DNA of 11,677 bases. Origin: Clostridiales bacterium. GTDB lineage: Bacteria > Bacillota_A > Clostridia > Oscillospirales > Oscillospiraceae. Location of the stretch: assembly GCA_014799485.1 (NCBI GenBank), contig JAAVHY010000033.1, forward strand, positions 1 through 11,677. Direction: 5' to 3'. The position numbers were made by a program, and so were the translations under genes. The notes under the pieces are model-generated. The model was not told the DNA's origin. It searched no databases and saw only the letters and a program-made list of their open reading frames with translations. This document shows positions 5,469 through 11,677 of the stretch, piece after piece. Position 1 is the stretch's first letter; the number at the start of each line of letters is the position of its first letter.

Positions 5469-6455
5469 TCAGTCCCCGGGGAAAAGAATACCTGCTTTTT
5501 TGCGGGCAGATTCCAGCGTCGCCACGACATCCAGCGTGACGTCCAACCGCTTATAGATGGCGGCATAATCGTCCGCCAGCACCAGCTTTGTCAGGTTCTG
5601 CACCTCATAAGACCAGCGATCCGGGTTAGGCTGGTCGTTGAAAGTCTCATCGCTGGTCTTTGTCACGACCCGTACCTCCGCGATGCCATTGCTCCCGTCT
5701 TTGATATAGATGTAGCCTTTCTCTCCCTCGATTTGGAAAGAGTTGACGCCCCATGTGTCTTTAGCTCCAGTGGACTGGCTGACAAAGCCATCATAGCACA
5801 TCATCAAAATGCCGGAGGTATCGGCCATGCCAGGGTAGATGTTGGGGTAATATACGGCATCCTTTGGTTTGCCAAATAGGGCAATGTTCAGATAGACATT
5901 GTAGAAGTTCAGATCCATCAGGCAGCCGGCGCCGCACTCCGGGTTAAAAACATTCGGCACCTCACCCTTCAGCAGTTGATCGTAACGGGCGGAATACTGG
6001 CTATAGTTCCCCAGCACCAGCTTGACCTTTCCGATTTTCGGCAGTTCCCGCTTCAGGACATCAAAATTCGGCAGGAACGCGGTGGGAACCGCCTCCACCA
6101 GAAACAGGTGCTTTTCCTTCGCAAGAGCGACCAGCTCCCGCGCCTGTTCCGCTTTGGTGCAGAAAGGCTTTTCGCAGATAACGTTTTTTCCTGCCAGCAG
6201 CGCTTTTTTGATTTGCCCGTAGTGGAGCAGATTGGGCGTTGCAATATAGACGAAATTGACCTCATCATCCGCCAGAAAAGCGTCCATATCCGTATAGACC
6301 TTCTCTGCGCCATACTCCGCTGCCAAAGCCTTGCCTTTATCTTCAGTGCGGGAATATACGGCGGCCAGCCGAATACCATCCGTTGCTTTCACATTGTCCA
6401 AAATAGAGTGGACGATTGCACCGGAACCTATGGTTCCAAGTCTGATTTCTTCCAT
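5469..6455 (-). CDS. Gfo/Idh/MocA-family oxidoreductase
   Basis: These are cytoplasmic NAD(P)-dependent dehydrogenases acting on sugars, inositols and related hydroxyl compounds. The 328-residue protein has the usual length, an N-terminal Rossmann fold with GTIGSGAIV (7-15), and the conserved EKP motif (95-97) whose lysine K96 is catalytic in the family. A C-terminal alpha/beta domain follows from about residue 125. The ATG at 6455 has a perfect AAGGAGG (6463-6469) at 7 nt. It lies 33 bases downstream of nagA on the same strand with a shared terminator, so the two form an operon. The pairing suggests action on an amino sugar or a derivative, but the substrate cannot be read from the sequence. 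Confidence 0.92.
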   Translation of the reverse strand: MEEIRLGTIGSGAIVHSILDNVKATDGIRLAAVYSRTEDKGKALAAEYGAEKVYTDMDAFLADDEVNFVYIATPNLLHYGQIKKALLAGKNVICEKPFCTKAEQARELVALAKEKHLFLVEAVPTAFLPNFDVLKRELPKIGKVKLVLGNYSQYSARYDQLLKGEVPNVFNPECGAGCLMDLNFYNVYLNIALFGKPKDAVYYPNIYPGMADTSGILMMCYDGFVSQSTGAKDTWGVNSFQIEGEKGYIYIKDGSNGIAEVRVVTKTSDETFNDQPNPDRWSYEVQNLTKLVLADDYAAIYKRLDVTLDVVATLESARKKAGILFPGD

Positions 6456-6488
6456 GTGGATGCCTCCTTTTTACCGACTGTGCTTATG

Positions 6489-7622
6489 TTACACGGGGAG
6501 AATTTTTCCGCCAACGATGATCGTCTTCGGATGAAGCTCTTTATCCAAAATCAGGATATCAGCTTCCGCGCCGGTCTCTATGCTGCCGATCCTGCCCTCC
6601 TCGCCAATGGCCCGGGCAGGATTGATCGTAGCGGCTTTCAGCGCGGCTTCCAGCGGTACGCCAAATTTCACCGTGCGGCGGACGCACTCGGCAAGATTTG
6701 TCGTAGAAGCGGCAATCGAGCCATTTGCAAGATACGCGCAGCCGTTCCGTACAAAGACCGCCTGCTTGCCAAGTTCATACTCACCGTCCGGCAGGCCGCA
6801 GGCTTTCATCGCGTCGCTGATGATGCAGACCCTGTCTCCAAACATGGCGAACGTCGCTTTTACCACCGCGGGATGGACGTGGATACCATCACAAATCAAC
6901 TCGACGTACCGGGTATGTTCCGCCGCCGCTCCAATCACACCGGGGGCGCGGTGCGTAAAAGCGGGCATTGCGTTATAAAGGTGGGTAACGTGCGACGCAC
7001 CATTTTTGAAAGCGGCCACCGCCGTATCATAATCAGCCTGGGTATGGGCAATACTCACAACGCAGTCCTTGCTCGCTTTTTGGATGAACTCCATTGCGCC
7101 GTCAAGCTCCGGTGCCACATCGATCAATTTCACATGATAACCGGATTTCTCGTTGACACGGCTGAAAAAACCGTAATCCGGATTGACGATGAACTTCTCA
7201 TTTTGCGCGCCGCGTTTCGCCTTTGAAACGAATGGGCCCTCCATGTTGATCCCACAAATCTTAGCACTATATTCAGCCGGATCGGCCATGCGGGTTTTTA
7301 CCGCTTCAGCGACCTCACTGAGGACATCCTCCCCAAGCGTCATCGTCGTGGCGCAAAAGCTGGTTACACCTTGCTTTGCGAGGTGAGCGGCCATAATATC
7401 AAGGGCCTCGACTGTCCCGTCACAGCAATCGCTCCCGTCTGCGCCATGGATGTGAAGGTCGATATATCCCGGCACAACGTACATACCTTCGGCATCGATC
7501 GCGTCCGCCTCCGGCGCGAAGCTGGACACATCGGATATTTTGCCGTTTTCAATACAGATGTTGGTTTTGTCAAAGCTGCCGTCCTTAAAAAATACCGTGC
7601 CGTTTTTAATTTGCATATTCAT
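6489..7622 (-). CDS. nagA: N-acetylglucosamine-6-phosphate deacetylase
   Basis: NagA removes the acetyl group from N-acetylglucosamine-6-phosphate, giving glucosamine-6-phosphate for glycolysis or wall synthesis. The 377-residue protein matches the family length. Amidohydrolase landmarks occur in order: DLHIHG (55-60), NMEGP with the metal ligand E128, AHTQADY with H193, HLYNAM with H214, DGIHVHP with H248, and the catalytic aspartate D270 in ISDAM. The ATG at 7622 has only a weak AAAGAG, which is better spaced for the ATG two codons later (7616), so the start is uncertain by two residues. No nagB or sugar transporter lies nearby. It is the first gene of an operon with the oxidoreductase. Confidence 0.95.
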   Translation of the reverse strand: MNMQIKNGTVFFKDGSFDKTNICIENGKISDVSSFAPEADAIDAEGMYVVPGYIDLHIHGADGSDCCDGTVEALDIMAAHLAKQGVTSFCATTMTLGEDVLSEVAEAVKTRMADPAEYSAKICGINMEGPFVSKAKRGAQNEKFIVNPDYGFFSRVNEKSGYHVKLIDVAPELDGAMEFIQKASKDCVVSIAHTQADYDTAVAAFKNGASHVTHLYNAMPAFTHRAPGVIGAAAEHTRYVELICDGIHVHPAVVKATFAMFGDRVCIISDAMKACGLPDGEYELGKQAVFVRNGCAYLANGSIAASTTNLAECVRRTVKFGVPLEAALKAATINPARAIGEEGRIGSIETGAEADILILDKELHPKTIIVGGKILPV

Positions 7623-7672
7623 GCACTCTTTTACTTCGCTGCATATAGGGAACCGTTGAAAATCAGCAGAGA

Positions 7673-7855
7673 CTAACCTTCTAACATTTTAGCATTTACC
7701 ATATCTAAAATCAAGCGTAGACGATGGGGATAACCGTTACCATGGATTAAATTCGTTTGATGTGGGTTTCTGCTTAAAATATGCTGTACTGCAGCACTGA
7801 AACCCGGACGCGAGGATCGTGATGGCTTCCTCAGGTATTCGAGCAGGCACTGCAA
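7673..7855 (-). pseudogene. Possible gene remnant upstream of nagA
   Basis: A 60-residue open frame ends in HGNGYPHRLRLILDMVNAK, whose AT-rich, varied codons look protein-like. There is no ribosome-binding site, and the first half does not resemble a domain. The end faintly recalls the C-terminal part of zinc alcohol dehydrogenases, but I cannot confirm this. The nagA promoter lies inside its 3' end. It is either a decayed fragment or a chance frame. Apart from this, the promoter and the next terminator, the 317-base gap between nagA and the pullulanase gene holds nothing I can identify. Confidence 0.25.
7686..7714 (-). promoter_or_regulatory. Promoter of the nagA operon
   Basis: On the minus strand TTGATT (7714-7709), a 17-nt spacer and TAAAAT (7691-7686) with the extended TG (TGCTAAAAT) form a good sigma-A-type promoter. 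Transcription would begin near 7679, about 57 nt before nagA. Confidence 0.78.
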
Positions 7856-7880
7856 TAGCCTTATTCGGAAATCGAAATCA

Positions 7881-7919
7881 AAAAAGACGCCCGGCAGGTT
7901 TTCTGCCGGGCGTCTTTTT
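7881..7919 (-). terminator. Terminator of the pullulanase gene
   Basis: A perfect 17-bp stem (7881-7897 / 7903-7919) with loop GTTTT includes AAAAA and TTTTT ends. It therefore carries a T-run on either strand. It lies 20 bases past the pullulanase stop codon. Confidence 0.93.
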
Positions 7920-7939
7920 GTATGTGGAACGTTCTGTTT

Positions 7940-9868
7940 TCAGCTTTGCAGCAGCATCCCGCTCCGGGGCTGCACGGTGAGCCAGTTGCCCTGGGAGATC
8001 AGGGGCCTGTGCTGGTCGGCGTCCGTGCCGTCCGCCCGGATGGTCCACCGGCCGGAGGGCAGCTGGATGGCATAGTCGTGGGCGGTGGCGTTGTAGGCGA
8101 TGAACAGCCGCTCCCCGCAGGGACCGCCCCCCTCCATCTGGAAGGACACCACCCCATCCCGGTGGACGGTGCGCGCCGCCACCCGGTCCCCGGCCGCGGC
8201 GGACTTGTCGCACAGCCCGGGCAGGGACTTGCGCAGCCGGATCAGCTGCCGGTAGTAATCGGTGAGCGTGCCGAACCGCCAGGCCCGTTGCCAGTCCAGC
8301 CGGTTCACCGCGGGGGAGGATTTGTAGCTGTTGCCGTCCCCCAGCTTGGTGCGGGCGAACTCCTCCCCCGCCTGGAGGAAGAGGTTCCCCTGGCAGGTGA
8401 AGCAGATGAACGCCGCCAGCCGGTTCTGGGCCAGCAGGTCGGCCCTGGCCTCCTCGTAGGGCATCGTCCCGCCGCCCTCGGAGACGCACAGCGCCAGCTT
8501 GTCCCACAGGGTGTAATTGTCATGGGCGGATACATAGTTGATGATCTGGGAGCAGGCGCGGGGACGGAAGTCCCCCTCGCCCCCCATCCAGCCGGCGGCG
8601 GCGCACAGGACGGTCTCTCCCAGCCCCGCCCCGCCGTTGACAAACCCGGGCTGCTCGGCATGGAAGCAGTCGCCCTTGACCGCGTCCCGGGTGGTGTCGC
8701 AGAAGACGGCGATCCCCGGGTCCAGCCGGTGGATGTTGGATTTCAGCGCCGGGGCGGTGTCCGGCTCCATCGGGGAGTCCGCCGCCCGCCAGGGCTCGCC
8801 GTACACCAGCTTTTCCCCCGGGCCGAAGGCGGCGTCCAGCGCCCAGCGGATGCGGTTCATTAGTTCCACCGTGAGCAGGCCCATGAGATCGAAACGGAAG
8901 CCGTCGATGTGGTATTCCCTGGCCCAGTAGAGCACCGAGTGGAGGATATAGTTGTCCGCCATGGCCCGGCCCGCCGCGATGTCGTTGCCGCAGCCGGAGC
9001 CATTGGACAGGCTGCCGTCCGCCCAGCGGCGGTAATAGTATCCCGGGGCGGAGCGCTCCAGCCAGGAGTCGGAGTGGTAGGTGTGGTTGTACACCACATC
9101 CATCACCACCCGCATCCCATTGGCGTGGAGGGCCTGGATCATTTCCTTGCACTCCCGGACGCGGGCGGCCCCATCGTCGGGATCGGTGGCATAGCTGCCC
9201 TCGGGCACGTTATAGTTCAGCGGATCGTAGCCCCAGTTGAACTGCTGGCCGTCGCCGCCCTCGTCCACCGAGGCGAAGTCATAGATGGGCAGCAGCTGGA
9301 CGTGGGTCACCCCCAGGCCCTTCAAATGCTCCATACACACCGGGGGACGTCCGTCCGCGTCCTTCCACGAAAAGGCTTTGAACTTTCCCCGGTACCGCTC
9401 CGGCACGCCGCTGCCCGGGTCATGGGAAAAGTCCTTCACATGCAGCTCATAGATGATGTTTTCCGGCGGGATGGGGGGCGGACAGTCCTCCCCAAACCCC
9501 TCCGGGTCGGTGCGGGACAGGTCGACGGCCATGCTCCGCGCCCCGTTACAGCCGCAGGCCATGGCGTATGGGTCGGCGGTGCGGGCCACCCGGCTGTTCA
9601 CCGTCACCTCGTAGTCATAATATACCCCGTGGAGATCCCCTTCCACCGTCAGCGCCCACACGCCCTGGTCCCCCTGGGTCAGCGTCCGGCGGTCATAGGC
9701 GGGACCGGTGTTGTCCCGGTACAAAAACAGCTCCACGCAGGAGGCTTCCGGGCTCCACAGCTTGAATACCGTCCGGGCCGGGGCGCACGTACACCCCAGA
9801 TCGCACCCGTCGTAGGCGTACCGGCGGTCGAATTCCTTGTCATATCGAGTCGTATTTTCCACACACAT
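7940..9868 (-). CDS. pulA: Type I pullulanase (GH13 debranching enzyme)
   Basis: Type I pullulanases hydrolyse alpha-1,6 branches in pullulan, glycogen and limit dextrins. The 642-residue protein has an N-terminal CBM48-like beta domain (about 25-110), then a GH13 barrel with the pullulanase signature NWGYDP (211-216) and DVVYNH. The catalytic triad is nucleophile D327 in GFRFDLMG, acid/base E358 in YGEPW and stabiliser D450 in SAHDN. A short beta domain ends the protein. There is no signal peptide, so it is cytoplasmic and likely acts on stored glycogen or imported maltodextrins. The ATG at 9868 touches its only GGGGA, which is better placed for the GTG at 9862; the start may be two codons shorter. 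It is monocistronic, with its own promoter and terminator. Confidence 0.95.
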   Translation of the reverse strand: MCVENTTRYDKEFDRRYAYDGCDLGCTCAPARTVFKLWSPEASCVELFLYRDNTGPAYDRRTLTQGDQGVWALTVEGDLHGVYYDYEVTVNSRVARTADPYAMACGCNGARSMAVDLSRTDPEGFGEDCPPPIPPENIIYELHVKDFSHDPGSGVPERYRGKFKAFSWKDADGRPPVCMEHLKGLGVTHVQLLPIYDFASVDEGGDGQQFNWGYDPLNYNVPEGSYATDPDDGAARVRECKEMIQALHANGMRVVMDVVYNHTYHSDSWLERSAPGYYYRRWADGSLSNGSGCGNDIAAGRAMADNYILHSVLYWAREYHIDGFRFDLMGLLTVELMNRIRWALDAAFGPGEKLVYGEPWRAADSPMEPDTAPALKSNIHRLDPGIAVFCDTTRDAVKGDCFHAEQPGFVNGGAGLGETVLCAAAGWMGGEGDFRPRACSQIINYVSAHDNYTLWDKLALCVSEGGGTMPYEEARADLLAQNRLAAFICFTCQGNLFLQAGEEFARTKLGDGNSYKSSPAVNRLDWQRAWRFGTLTDYYRQLIRLRKSLPGLCDKSAAAGDRVAARTVHRDGVVSFQMEGGGPCGERLFIAYNATAHDYAIQLPSGRWTIRADGTDADQHRPLISQGNWLTVQPRSGMLLQS

Positions 9869-9923
9869 TCCCCATAATCAGCTTATTGGTCCGAACTGCC
9901 CGGCAATTTATGCCAGCTTATCT

Positions 9924-9952
9924 ACTATAGTAGTTTTTCCCCTTCCTGTCAA
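9924..9952 (-). promoter_or_regulatory. Promoter of the pullulanase gene, with a palindrome at the -10
   Basis: On the minus strand a consensus TTGACA (9952-9947), 17 nt and TATAGT (9929-9924) form a strong promoter, with transcription from about 9917. The -10 lies within a perfect 12-bp palindrome, CTACTATAGTAG (9922-9933), which could be an operator or chance. Confidence 0.82.
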
Positions 9953-10000
9953 CTAAAACCCCCGGTTTTGCCCTGTTTTTTCCAGAGGAGGGAAAGGCCG

Positions 10001-10033
10001 AAAAAACGCCCCCCGGTCCTCACCGGGGGGCGT
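10001..10033 (-). terminator. Terminator of the lipoprotein gene
   Basis: A perfect 12-bp stem (10006-10017 / 10022-10033) with loop CCTC begins 6 bases past the stop codon of the lipoprotein gene. On the minus strand it runs into a T-tract at 10006-10001. Confidence 0.93.
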
Positions 10034-10039
10034 CCGATC

Positions 10040-10696
10040 TCAGTTCGCGGGGGAGGGCTCCGCCGAGGGGGCGTCGATCGGCTCGGACGCCGCCTTTGAG
10101 CTGAAGGTCACCGTGATGGCGTAGACGTGCTCAAATCCGCCTTTGACCAGCTCCCGGGGCATCCCGAAGTACTCCACGCCGTAGGTGCTGAATTCGCTTT
10201 TGGACGTGGCGATCTGGAGGACCAGGGGAATCTCCTCGTCCAGCTTGACGGAGGCCGAGCCGGACAGCGTGGAAGTGACGAACGCCATGCCGGAGGTGTC
10301 GCCCGGTTCCATCACAAAGTCCTGGGAAAAGACGCCGCTGCCGTCCTTGCACGCCATCCGCCCCCCGTCGGTCATCTTGCCGAAGGTCAGGGCGATCCGG
10401 CCCTCGCCGTCCGTCGCCCCATGGGCGCCGTGAACCACGCAGTCCCAATCGCCGTCCGCCAGCTCATAGGCCCGCAGCCGGACGGACTGCGCCCCATCCA
10501 CATCGAAGTCAAAGATGCGGTAGGCCGCCGGGTCGATGTCCAGCAGCTCCATCAGGTCTGACTCTTCCTCGGTGAGCTGGACGGGGGCGATGGTCATGGC
10601 CGCCTTTTTGTCTTTTTTCCCGTCCGCGCCGCAGGCGGCGAGGGCCAGCAGCAGCAGGGCCGCCAGGAGCAGGGAAATATATCGTTTTGTCCGCAT
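10040..10696 (-). CDS. Lipoprotein of unknown function (218 aa)
   Basis: From the ATG at 10696, preceded by GGAGGTG (10703-10709) at 6 nt, the product has 218 residues. A signal peptide with a long Leu/Ala core ends in lipobox LAAC (19-22), so the mature protein should be anchored on the outer face of the membrane. A Lys-rich stretch (27-31) follows the cysteine. The rest looks like a single soluble beta-rich domain (about 55-200), with DIDPAAYRIFDFDVDG (53-68) and a C-terminal strand VYAITVTFSS (191-200), then a Pro/Ser/Glu tail. I do not recognise the family or any catalytic motif. A longer reading from a non-conserved start at 10750 has no ribosome-binding site. It is monocistronic, with its own promoter and terminator. 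Confidence 0.88.
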   Translation of the reverse strand: MRTKRYISLLLAALLLLALAACGADGKKDKKAAMTIAPVQLTEEESDLMELLDIDPAAYRIFDFDVDGAQSVRLRAYELADGDWDCVVHGAHGATDGEGRIALTFGKMTDGGRMACKDGSGVFSQDFVMEPGDTSGMAFVTSTLSGSASVKLDEEIPLVLQIATSKSEFSTYGVEYFGMPRELVKGGFEHVYAITVTFSSKAASEPIDAPSAEPSPAN

Positions 10697-10738
10697 CGAA
10701 CGCACCTCCGTAAATCGTGTCGAGTTTTGCCTGTGGAC

Positions 10739-10767
10739 ATCATAGCACAAAACGGGCGGCGTGTCTA
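10739..10767 (-). promoter_or_regulatory. Promoter of the lipoprotein gene
   Basis: On the minus strand TAGACA (10767-10762), a 17-nt spacer and TATGAT (10744-10739), each one mismatch from consensus. The leader to the ATG would be about 35 nt. Confidence 0.75.
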
Positions 10768-10787
10768 CCGGGGGAATGATTAAGAAA

Positions 10788-10817
10788 CAGGGACGGAAAT
10801 TAAAATTTCCGTCCCTG
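10788..10817 (-). terminator. Terminator of the GNAT acetyltransferase gene
   Basis: CAGGGACGGAAATT (10788-10801) and its exact complement (10804-10817) form a hairpin with an A/T-rich top, beginning 6 bases past the acetyltransferase stop. On the minus strand TTTCTTAATCATT follows. It separates this gene from the lipoprotein promoter. Confidence 0.85.
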
Positions 10818-10823
10818 CGCGTT

Positions 10824-11351
10824 CTATTCAGCGTGGGCGGCCAGGTACTCCTCGCGGGTCAGCATCAGGTGGCGGACGCCGTCCACCGTGCCCGCGTCCC
10901 GGAAGCCCGCCGCCAGGTGGGCCTTCCAGGCAGCCTCCCTGGTGGTTTCAAAGTAGTTGTGGATGCGGCTGACGCCGCAGTCCCGGAAGGCGTGGTCCAG
11001 CATCAGCCCCAGGGCGGGCGCGGCATAGCCCTGGCCCCGGTATGAGGCGTGGATCACGATGCCCATGTCCCACCAGTCCTTGTCCGGGGTGTAGTGGAAG
11101 CAGACGTCGCCGATCCACACACCGTCGGACTTCCGCCGGATGTAGGCGTAGAAGCGCTCCGGCTCCTGTCCCACCATGCGGGCGTACCACTCGTCCCACT
11201 CCTCCCGGGGGAAGTCGATGCAGCCGGTGTCCTGGTGGTAGCCGGGCCAGGGGTCATAGCCTATGTTGTAGGACATAGTGGCGGGGTCGGCCATCATCTG
11301 CTGGTAAAACCACAGCTCGTCCAGCTTTGGGATATACAGTTCAAGTTCCAT
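10824..11351 (-). CDS. GNAT-family N-acetyltransferase (RimJ/RimL-like)
   Basis: The 175-residue protein is a single-domain acetyltransferase. The acetyl-CoA loop is YRGQGYA (104-110), after the strand MGIVIH (96-101). The C-terminal motif AWKAHLAAGF (141-150) is typical of the family, and the arrangement fits the Acetyltransf_3 / RimJ-RimL type that acts on protein N-termini or small amines. The ATG at 11351 has AAGGAA (11360-11365) at 8 nt. That site overlaps the stop codon (11366-11364) ending the inner copy of the 195-bp repeat, so the gene probably belongs to an operon with the gene off the right edge. The substrate is unknown. Confidence 0.9.
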   Translation of the reverse strand: MELELYIPKLDELWFYQQMMADPATMSYNIGYDPWPGYHQDTGCIDFPREEWDEWYARMVGQEPERFYAYIRRKSDGVWIGDVCFHYTPDKDWWDMGIVIHASYRGQGYAAPALGLMLDHAFRDCGVSRIHNYFETTREAAWKAHLAAGFRDAGTVDGVRHLMLTREEYLAAHAE

Positions 11352-11370
11352 AGCGGCTGTTCCTTACTTT

Positions 11371-11677
11371 GCGTAGTAGTTGATGAGGCACCCGGCCAGG
11401 ATAATATCCCGCGCCCCATGCGGCTGGCGCCGCACGGGGACCCCGTGATTTATCTCAAATTGGCGGAAATGAATTCCGCCAATTTCAAGGTTTTGCTTCG
11501 CAAAACACTTGTACGCGCAATGCGCGTCCCGCCTTACGGCGGGTCCCGGAGCGGGATATTATTCGGCGTAGTAGTTGATGAGGCACCCGGCCAGGATGAT
11601 ATCCCGCGCCCCATGCGGCTGGCGCCGCACGGGGACCCCGTGATTTATCTCAAATTGGCGGAAATGAATTCCGCCAA
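11371..11677. repeat. 195-bp tandem repeat (one full unit plus 112 bases of the next)
   Basis: The 112 bases from 11371 recur from 11566 with one difference (A at 11403, G at 11598); the second unit is cut by the window edge. The period is 195 bases, exactly 65 codons. Each unit has a C-terminal coding segment and a hairpin-rich part: AAATTGGCGGAA / TTCCGCCAATTT (11457-11485), CCCGCC-TTAC-GGCGGG near 11528-11543, and CACGGGG-A-CCCCGTG (11433-11447). The last overlaps an alternative hairpin (11414-11439), so the two folds exclude each other. The array may continue off window. It could be a tandem duplication of a gene's 3' end or a palindromic element inserted beside it. Confidence 0.93.
11559..11677 (-). 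CDS. C-terminal end of an unidentified gene (partial, off right edge)
   Basis: On the minus strand the frame entering from the right edge runs 38 codons and ends RDIILAGCLINYYAE-stop (TAA at 11561-11559). The last 15 codons have strong G/C third positions, as in real genes here; the part before is a hairpin-rich repeat and may not be coding. The inner repeat copy, in the same frame, ends almost identically (RDIILAGCLINYYAK, stop at 11366-11364). Between the two stops the frame is open for 64 codons but has no credible start. Most likely a tandem duplication has given this gene a second, now detached, C-terminus. The family is not recognised. Confidence 0.5.
   Translation of the reverse strand, partial: GGIHFRQFEINHGVPVRRQPHGARDIILAGCLINYYAE

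Noticed and set aside
5976..7226. 416-codon plus-strand frame across the oxidoreductase and nagA genes
   Set aside because: It spans two well-identified opposite-strand genes and their spacer and shows no protein family features.
7922..9877. Two long plus-strand frames over the pullulanase gene (313 and 322 codons)
   Set aside because: Both are shadows of the pullulanase coding frame, with no ribosome-binding sites or recognisable domains.
11371..11677. CRISPR array as an explanation of the right-edge repeat
   Set aside because: The repeated unit is 195 bp with no spacers between the copies and no cas genes nearby; CRISPR repeats are about 25-40 bp.

Overview
The window looks like chromosomal DNA of a GC-rich, Gram-positive, low-oxygen gut-type Clostridia. 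It resembles Oscillospiraceae / Flavonifractor-like bacteria, but genus and species cannot be fixed from the sequence. The reasons are a CIRCE-controlled groES, nrdR, lipoproteins with Bacillota-type lipoboxes, strong AAGGAGG ribosome-binding sites, sigma-A-type promoters with 17-nt spacers, a CbxX/SpoVK-type AAA+ protein and a type I pullulanase. Most genes lie on the minus strand, and most transcription units end in a clear intrinsic terminator.

Layout from left to right. (1) 1-432: groES (minus), with a perfect CIRCE element and a promoter; groEL probably follows off the left edge. (2) 563-1104: nrdR with its own terminator and an extended -10 promoter; the best start is a GTG at 1050. (3) 1152-1679: two short plus-strand genes with good ribosome-binding sites. 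One encodes an Asn/Gln-rich 48-residue repeat protein behind a possible sporulation (sigma-G-like) promoter; the other encodes an unknown 63-residue protein. (4) 3516-1686 (minus): a compact three-gene operon of a lipoprotein barnase-type ribonuclease, a barstar-type inhibitor and a two-domain GNAT acetyltransferase. This is the most interesting functional unit in the window. (5) 3529-5074 (plus): a protein with a helical, TerB-like N-terminus and a CbxX/CfxQ AAA+ domain, divergent from the barnase operon. (6) 5078-5245: a tRNA-Leu(CAA) gene with promoter and terminator. (7) 5372-7714 (minus): nagA followed by a Gfo/Idh/MocA oxidoreductase, partly more AT-rich than its surroundings, with a promoter inside a possible gene remnant. 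(8) 7881-9952 (minus): type I pullulanase. (9) 10001-10767 (minus): a lipoprotein of unknown function. (10) 10788-11677 (minus): a GNAT acetyltransferase preceded by a 195-bp tandem repeat. Each repeat carries the same C-terminal coding segment plus several hairpins and runs off the right edge.

The housekeeping genes (groES, nrdR, tRNA-Leu, pullulanase) are ordinary. The parts worth a second look are the barnase-barstar-acetyltransferase operon, the in-frame 195-bp tandem repeat at the right edge, the Asn/Gln-rich small gene, and the nagA-oxidoreductase cassette next to the tRNA gene. All family calls rest on motifs recognised by eye; no database search was run.
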